A DNA stretch of 64,000 bases from Anaeramoeba flamelloides (taxonomy: Eukaryota > Metamonada > Anaeramoebidae), in NCBI GenBank assembly GCA_027625915.1, contig JANTQA010000012.1:16392501-16456500 (forward strand), written 5' to 3'. Below are positions 58,701 to 64,000 of this stretch, piece by piece. Every line of letters starts with the position of its first letter. Position 1 is the first letter of the stretch. The notes beneath the pieces were generated by a model, which worked only from the letters and a program-made list of their open reading frames with translations, did no database searches and was not told the DNA's origin. Position numbers and translations under genes: made by a program.

Positions 58701-61700
58701 TTTTGTTTTGTTAAGTGTTCTAGGTTTTTTTTACTTTTTGAAATAAACAGAAAATTTTAATAAATTTTCGGTTTATTTCAAAAACTCAAAAAAACCTAAC
58801 GAAAATATCTTGATTTTTTTTAATCAAAACAAAAACTCTAGAAATCCTAACAGTGACCAAGAGGAATTAAAAAAAAAAATTACATAACAAAAATAATAAT
58901 TGTGTGTCACTCATATTCACAGACAAAAATTTAGAAAGTAAAATCTGAAAAAATGTTTGTTTTAATACCTTTGATATGATTGGGTATCTTTTCGAAATTT
59001 TAAAACGATTAAAAATTTTATTTGAAAAAAATATTTGGAATTCCAATAGTAAAAAATTAGAGGCCAAGTTTTTTGGTAATTTATAATTTTTTCAGAAAAA
59101 AATTGACAATTTTGATGATCGATCCTTATGAAAAGGGTATTTACTGAAGATCATCCTGGTTTTTAACTCCCGCACTTATATTAAATGCCCAGGCATATCT
59201 TCATTACCTTAAGGTTATTTTAAATACCAGGCTTTGTCCAGTGAGAATACAAGGGAAAAATAATTCTTTTTTTTTTTTTGAAAAAAATTTACTGAATACT
59301 CAAGAGAAAAATAGAATAAATGTATTAATTTTTGAAAGATGGAGATTCAAAATGTAGAATCGTTAAATTATTAAATGACTAATTCTAGACCTATTGAGTT
59401 ATTAATAAATAAATCAAAAAATACAAATACAAGGACAAAATACCAGGGTAGTTAAATTTGATTTGTTTAAATTTAATTGATCTTGGCATTATTTTAAGGA
59501 AGTAAGTACATTTTACCATTTTGAAAATTTTTAATCGTGTGAACCTTACTGAAAAATATTTTTTAAGTGCCACCATGAGATATTGAAACTTTGAAACAAA
59601 AACATCTTTCACTACTCTATTTGTGAAAATAAAACGAATTCAAAGTAATTCAGAGTTGAATCTTTTATTTTTTCATTTTTTGAATATTTTTTTTTTCAAT
59701 AAATTTTTGGTTTTATTAAATTAGGTTTTGGATCTAGAAATGTGTTTATACGAATGAGTGAAATTAATCAAACAGCAAACCAAAAAAATAGACCCGAGAA
59801 GGGTGTATCTTTTAAACAAATAATTTCTTTTAGAAGACCAAACAAGAGAGATCACCTATCCAAATAAATTTGTTGAAATCAAGAATAAAAAAAAAATCGA
59901 TAAAAGCCTATTTTCGAAGATTTGTTTTTTTTTATCATTTTAATTTGGATGAATCCAAACAATTTATTACCTTGAATTTCTCTCACTATTACTATTTATT
60001 ATTATTTTACAAAACATTTTTTTACAAATTTGCTTTCAAAATTCAATTTTCAAATATTTTTATCAAACAAAAAAACCAAAATAAAGAATACTATTTCAAA
60101 AATTAAAATAAAAGGGGTTGAATTCTCGGAATCAAAAAAACAGTTACAAAAGATTCAAACCCAAAATAATTGAAAATTATAGTAAAAATTTCAATCAGAT
60201 TCAGAATTATTTTGAGTTCTCATTTTAATCGAAAATTATAAACTCAAACAAATACATCCAATAAATCTTTATTTCTGAAGAGGATTTTCAAAAATCTCTG
60301 ATTTTCTGGACCCAATCAAGAATTAGATGAATCAAATGAAAATAGGAATTTAAAATTCATTTTGGGAATTCTTTAGAAATAAAAAGGAATTTGGTTCTCA
60401 AAAATAAAACAAAAGTATTTTCATGAAGAACCAAAAATAAAACCAAATTAAGAATAAGTAATTGTATCAAATGTTACAGATAAGATCAAGAAATAAATGA
60501 TTTTTATTTATTTTTTCTTGATCAATCTTTTCATTTTTTTGAATTCCGTTTTTTAGTTGGTATGAAAATATATTATACTAAGATATATTCCACTCCCGTA
60601 TTTATTAAAATGTCAATTTATTTGATTAAAGAAACAATTTGAATGATTCATTTTCAGATAAATGGTGACATTCAAAATTTGAAAAATGTACTTACTTCCT
60701 TAAAAAAGAGTTTTAAAATTATCATTAAAATAGTCAACAAACTTCAATAGACAAATTTTTAATACTTTATTAAAAACTATTTTGCCACGGTTTTTTAAAA
60801 GAAGTTCTTTATTTTTTGTGTAATCCAAAAAAAACTGCAAAATTTTTGACATTTCTTTTGTTTTTGTTAGCTGGATTGGTTCAAAAATCTCGAAAGTTAT
60901 TTTCAAAGTCTAATTTTGGTATCGTGGGAATTAAAAGTTGAAAAGTAATGAATTTTGTGCTTCTTTTCAATTTTAATTGTGTTTTTTTGTATTCATTTTA
61001 AATGTTTCCAAAATTAATCTAACTTGGAGATTTCAATTTTTTATAAAGTTTCCAAAGTACCAGTTGGGTTTTATCGAATTTTTATTTGAATTGGGTTCAA
61101 AACTTGTAGTTTTTTTTTAATTTTACAGTGGTGGAAATAACCCATGTTGACAACCTTTAACCCATTACAAAAATTTAACTCGTGTTTTTTTTTCAGACTT
61201 GGGTATTTGAAGATAGGAAGTCACTAATAGATTCTTGGTTCAGAACCAAATTGACTTTAGAGGTTAGATCTTTGATTAATGTACATTGTTAAAAAATATT
61301 AAATGCTTTTGTTTCAAAAATTTCGTAATATTTATAAAATTTCTGAGATGAAATGATTTTTTTTCAAAATCAAAAAATGAAATTTTGCTCATTTTTTTGT
61401 CAAAAAATTACATTTTAATCTTTGCTATCTTCATAATTCTTTTTTAAAATTTATTTAAAGAACCCTATTTCTTGTTTATACACTGTTTCCACCCCATTGA
61501 TTTGTTTCTATTTTGTATAAAGCCAGCCAATATTTTTTGCATGAGTTAAATTTTAGTAATGATGGATTAAAATAAAAAACACGGGTTAATTACACCACTG
61601 CAGTTTTGGAGATTGGGTCAAGTTTGTTTTTATTGTTCAATACCTTTTGACAAGAGAAAAAGAAAATTTTTTAAATCTCAAAAAAGAAATAATTTTGTTG

Positions 61701-62336
61701 TCAAATTCAAAGAAAAAAGTAATCAAAAATAATTTATTTTCTTTTTTTTGTCTTGTTGTTTTTTTTGGAAAATGAAAACAAAACACATCCCCTTAAAATT
61801 TTTCTGTCTTGAGTAGTTATATTAGAGATTAAAATTTTTATTCTTCAAATTCCTTTGTTTTATGATCCTAATAATTTCATTTTTTTTTTTTTTTTGTTTG
61901 AAAAGAAAGATTACCTTTTCCTTTAAGTGCAAAATAAACAATTTGTCTTTTAGCTTTAAAAGATTTTATTAGTGGCTATTAAACAAATGAAAAATTAAAG
62001 AAAAGATCAAGTTAGAATCAAAATAAAAAGGGAAAACCACAAATTCGGCAAATAAAAAAGAAAAAAAAAAACTTTTGTGATTTCTTACATTAATTGTCAC
62101 TTGATATTGGAAAGCTTCATGAAAATCAAATTTTACTGGATAGTAATTTGACGAAACTATGATTTTTTTTCCAGAGCTACCAAATTTTGGTGATTCTTGT
62201 GTATCTATTTGACCAAAGAAAAAGTATTTGTTAGAGAATTAAAATAAAAAAAAAATTAATGAAGGGGTTTGATTTAATTCATCAATTTCAGAGAAGTGTT
62301 TAAAAATTAAGACAAAAAGAATTTACAGATAGACAT
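52748..62336 (-). CDS. PIWI: PIWI-clade Argonaute protein
   Basis: Six minus-strand exons: 62327-62336, 62089-62204, 60789-60909, 58243-58310, 57516-58096 and 52748-54356. Phases agree at every junction and give 834 residues plus TAA. N domain: KFGSSGKKIIVSSNYYPVKF, FQYQVTIN, TCLYDGQSIVFS. Linker: GRNYYDPKNP and VVRTDTVFDQF. PAZ: IIGQVVLARYSNRTYTINEI then EITLIEYYNEVY. The LCSMTNLTDKMRENFDLM signature, RVPAVCQYAQK and the end KLYYL are PIWI-clade, not AGO-clade. The PIWI domain has D607 (FIGIDQS), E644 (NTEKDL, probable Glu finger) and D679 (VYRDGVGDSQ), but Gln809 replaces the catalytic His. An RG block with four RYQD-type repeats (about 205-252) sits between linker and PAZ. The third exon donor (C|GTGGC) is the weakest junction. 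PIWI proteins silence transposons or guide genome rearrangement with small RNAs. Confidence 0.92.
54435..54995 (-). mobile_element. TTAA element, family G, old partial copy in PIWI intron
   Basis: Matches 63325-63800 co-linearly but with clear divergence: ATTCCAAAAATTTGGATACA, CCAAAATAATGAAACGAGTA, GTTGATCGATCAAATTGTAA, GAAATAGTTTGTC. Terminal parts are not recognised. It lies in the 3,159-bp intron of the PIWI gene. Confidence 0.6.
55628..56240. mobile_element. MITE family F, copy 2
   Basis: Direct copy of 473-1075: GACTTACTTTATAATGTTAT, ATATTTTCAAATTTTTGGAT, then T-rich core and AAAATCCGTAATTCTCATTT. In the same PIWI intron as the old family G copy. Confidence 0.65.
58700..58810. repeat. 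Palindromic repeat shared with ARP2 intron 3
   Basis: GTGTTCTAGGTTTTTTTTAC and the following TTTTGAAATAAACAGAAAAT through its inverse CTCAAAAAAACCTAACG are nearly identical to the centre of the hairpin at 36425-36725. It lies in the third PIWI intron (58311-60788), where I see no other feature apart from generic AT-rich DNA. Confidence 0.75.
61126..61600. mobile_element. MITE family E, copy 2
   Basis: 475 bp, starting CAGTGGTGGAAATAACCCAT after TA and ending with the imperfect inverse TAATTACACCACTG. Opposite orientation to copy 1 at 17286-17986 (shared AGATCTTTGATTAATGT). Located in PIWI intron 2 (60910-62088). Confidence 0.7.
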
Positions 62337-62694
62337 TAGCAAAAAAAAAAGAAAGAGCAAAAAATGAAACTTTTTGAAATTTATTGTAAAATTCTTGTTT
62401 GTTTTGGTTCAGAGAAATCGATTTATTTTAGACATTATATTTATTGTATTTCAATATTAAAATAAAGTTTCCAAGACATTTAAGAGATTTTATAATCCAG
62501 AAAATATAGAATGAGAAATTCAATCGAATTTTTTGGTCTATTAGTGTATCTTTCTGTAAACACTACTTAAAATTGTCTGGAAATATATTATAAAATTAAT
62601 AGACTTATTAAAGTTTTGGTGTAGCAGTATTTTATGATTATGTTCAAAAAAGTGTTGGGGGAATTGAAAAAAGTGTATTATCTATTTTTATTAT
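62337..62694. other. PIWI 5' flank
   Basis: 358 bp between the inferred PIWI start codon and the TTAA element. AT-rich; presumably holds the promoter and leader, but no element can be identified. Confidence 0.4.
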
Positions 62695-64000
62695 TTAAGG
62701 GAGTAGCCACTCTAAAGGAAAATTTTTCACTTTTTTGCAATTTTGAAAAGGATCAGAAAATAACATTTTTTACTTTTGTTGTACTTCAATGATTTTTATT
62801 ATTTAAAGTACTTCATTCATTAGATTTTTTAAATTTTTTTTTCAAAGTCTCAAAGAAATTGCCACAATAGAATGTTGGGTTGAATTGCTTAAAATAGTGT
62901 TTTGAATGTTGAATAACTTATCTTTTATATTTCTCTCAACATTCTATTGTGGCATTTAATTTTTTCATTTTATATTTTTTCATCATTTTTGAGATTTTTT
63001 TAATCCTGACAACATTATGCAATTAGAAATATTTTTTTATAAGTGGCATTTGGGATTAATGGATTTTGTTTAAAAAGAACAACAACATTACAATTGAGAG
63101 AATAATAAAAGGAAAAATAAATGGGACTTAAATAGCTCGAAGGATTCCAAAAAAAGAATAATTAAGTCAAATTATTACTTGTTAGGATTTTAAATAGTTG
63201 GGTTTAGTGGAATTGGAGAAGTGAATATGATTATATGTTATCAAATTTTAAACCAAAAAATAGCTAAAAGTTTTATTCAAAGAATCTGAAATTATCTTCT
63301 CCCAAAAAAAAAACTAAACCCCATTCCAAAAATTTTGACACATCTAAAATCAAAAATAGGAAAAAAAAAACTCAATTTATTATATTTTTCCAAAGATAAT
63401 ATAAAACCATATTTAAAAGTAACGTAGTATTAATGGTTTTTTAAGTAATCATTTTCATCCAAATATAAGAAAACAATATAAAATAAAAAATCAAAACAAG
63501 TCTGTCCAAAATAATCGAAAGAGTTTGAACAAAAAATATATTGGTAGATTTGTTAAAATTACACCAACAATGGTTGATCGATCAAATGATAAGATACCAT
63601 ACACCGATTGTATGTGGATTTTTCAATTTAAGAAACCCAACTGTAACATTCTATGAAACCATCTATAAAAAATTTTCAGATCTAACTAAACAGATTAAGT
63701 AACTGAAAAATTGAAAATGAAAACAAAAACAAAAAAGACAAAAAATGAAATAGTTTGTTGAATTAAAATTAATTTCCAATTGGATGTAAATCATACTATT
63801 GTTATTTTTCCAACTGTTTAAACTATGTCCAAATTACTGGAATTAAGTTTTAATAAAAAAATAATAATAATAAAAAAACTATTTTATCAATATAATCTCT
63901 TTTTTGTTATTGTTGAACATTACTAAAAAAAAAAAATATCAAATAATTTTTTTAAAAAAATTTTTAGAGAATCTACGATCAAATGCCACTAAAATAAAAT
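62695..64000 (-). mobile_element. TTAA element, family G, second copy, cut by window end
   Basis: Begins TTAAGGGAGTAGCCAC and runs to the end of the window. It is the inverse of 48462 back to about 47152, including the TGCCACAATAGAATGTTG hairpin arms; only the last 65 or so bases would lie beyond 64000. Most aligned stretches are identical, so both copies are recent. Confidence 0.85.

Noticed and set aside
1-64000. tRNA, rRNA or snRNA genes
   Set aside because: I looked for T-loop (GTTCRANNC) and other conserved boxes and found no complete structure.

Overview
This window is very AT-rich nuclear DNA from a unicellular eukaryote. The genes are spliced with GT-AG introns, the standard code fits every gene (TAA, TAG and TGA all act as stops), coding tracts are rich in Asn/Lys/Glu repeats, and most non-coding DNA is old mobile elements. 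The combination of ARP2, a Rab, a P4-ATPase and a true PIWI-clade Argonaute, with introns of 1-3 kb full of transposon debris, suggests a free-living amoeboid protist. I cannot place it further from the sequence; an Anaeramoeba-like lineage is only a guess.

Layout. 1-3.5 kb: a short terminal-inverted-repeat element and two opposed decayed LINE reverse transcriptases, then the last exon of a TPR protein (+, 3510-3956). 5.2-7.5 kb: a Lys-rich protein ending in an RGG block and Trp/Asn/Gly (GW-like) repeats (-). 7.5-15 kb: no gene I can defend, several miniature elements. 15.0-16.6 kb: divergent ribosomal protein pair eL43 (-) and eL27 (+), both rebuilt exactly across introns. 21.1-31.4 kb: P4-ATPase lipid flippase (+) with two introns over 3 kb. 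34.4-39.0 kb: ARP2 (+). 42.3-43.3 kb: Rab GTPase (+). 44.5-46.9 kb: SANT/Myb-domain protein (-). 49.9-51.5 kb: a newly inferred micro-exon gene (-). 52.7-62.3 kb: a six-exon PIWI protein (-). The ends of the window and most introns hold miniature inverted-repeat elements.

What works together. ARP2 (actin nucleation), the Rab (vesicle traffic) and the flippase (membrane asymmetry) are ordinary housekeeping genes. The point of most interest is the PIWI protein. It keeps the D, E and D of the slicer tetrad but has Gln where the catalytic His is expected, and it carries an Arg-Gly block inside the protein, just before PAZ, rather than at the N-terminus. A separate gene 45 kb away encodes an RGG plus GW-like protein of the sort that can bind Argonautes. 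Both sit in a transposon-dense region, but a functional link is inference only.

Repeats. I see at least eight families of short inverted-repeat elements with two or more copies here, including a 1.37-kb element with TTAA target sites present as an inverted pair, a decamer-bearing repeat, a long foldback family, and a LINE fragment nested in a foldback element with a clear 13-bp target duplication.
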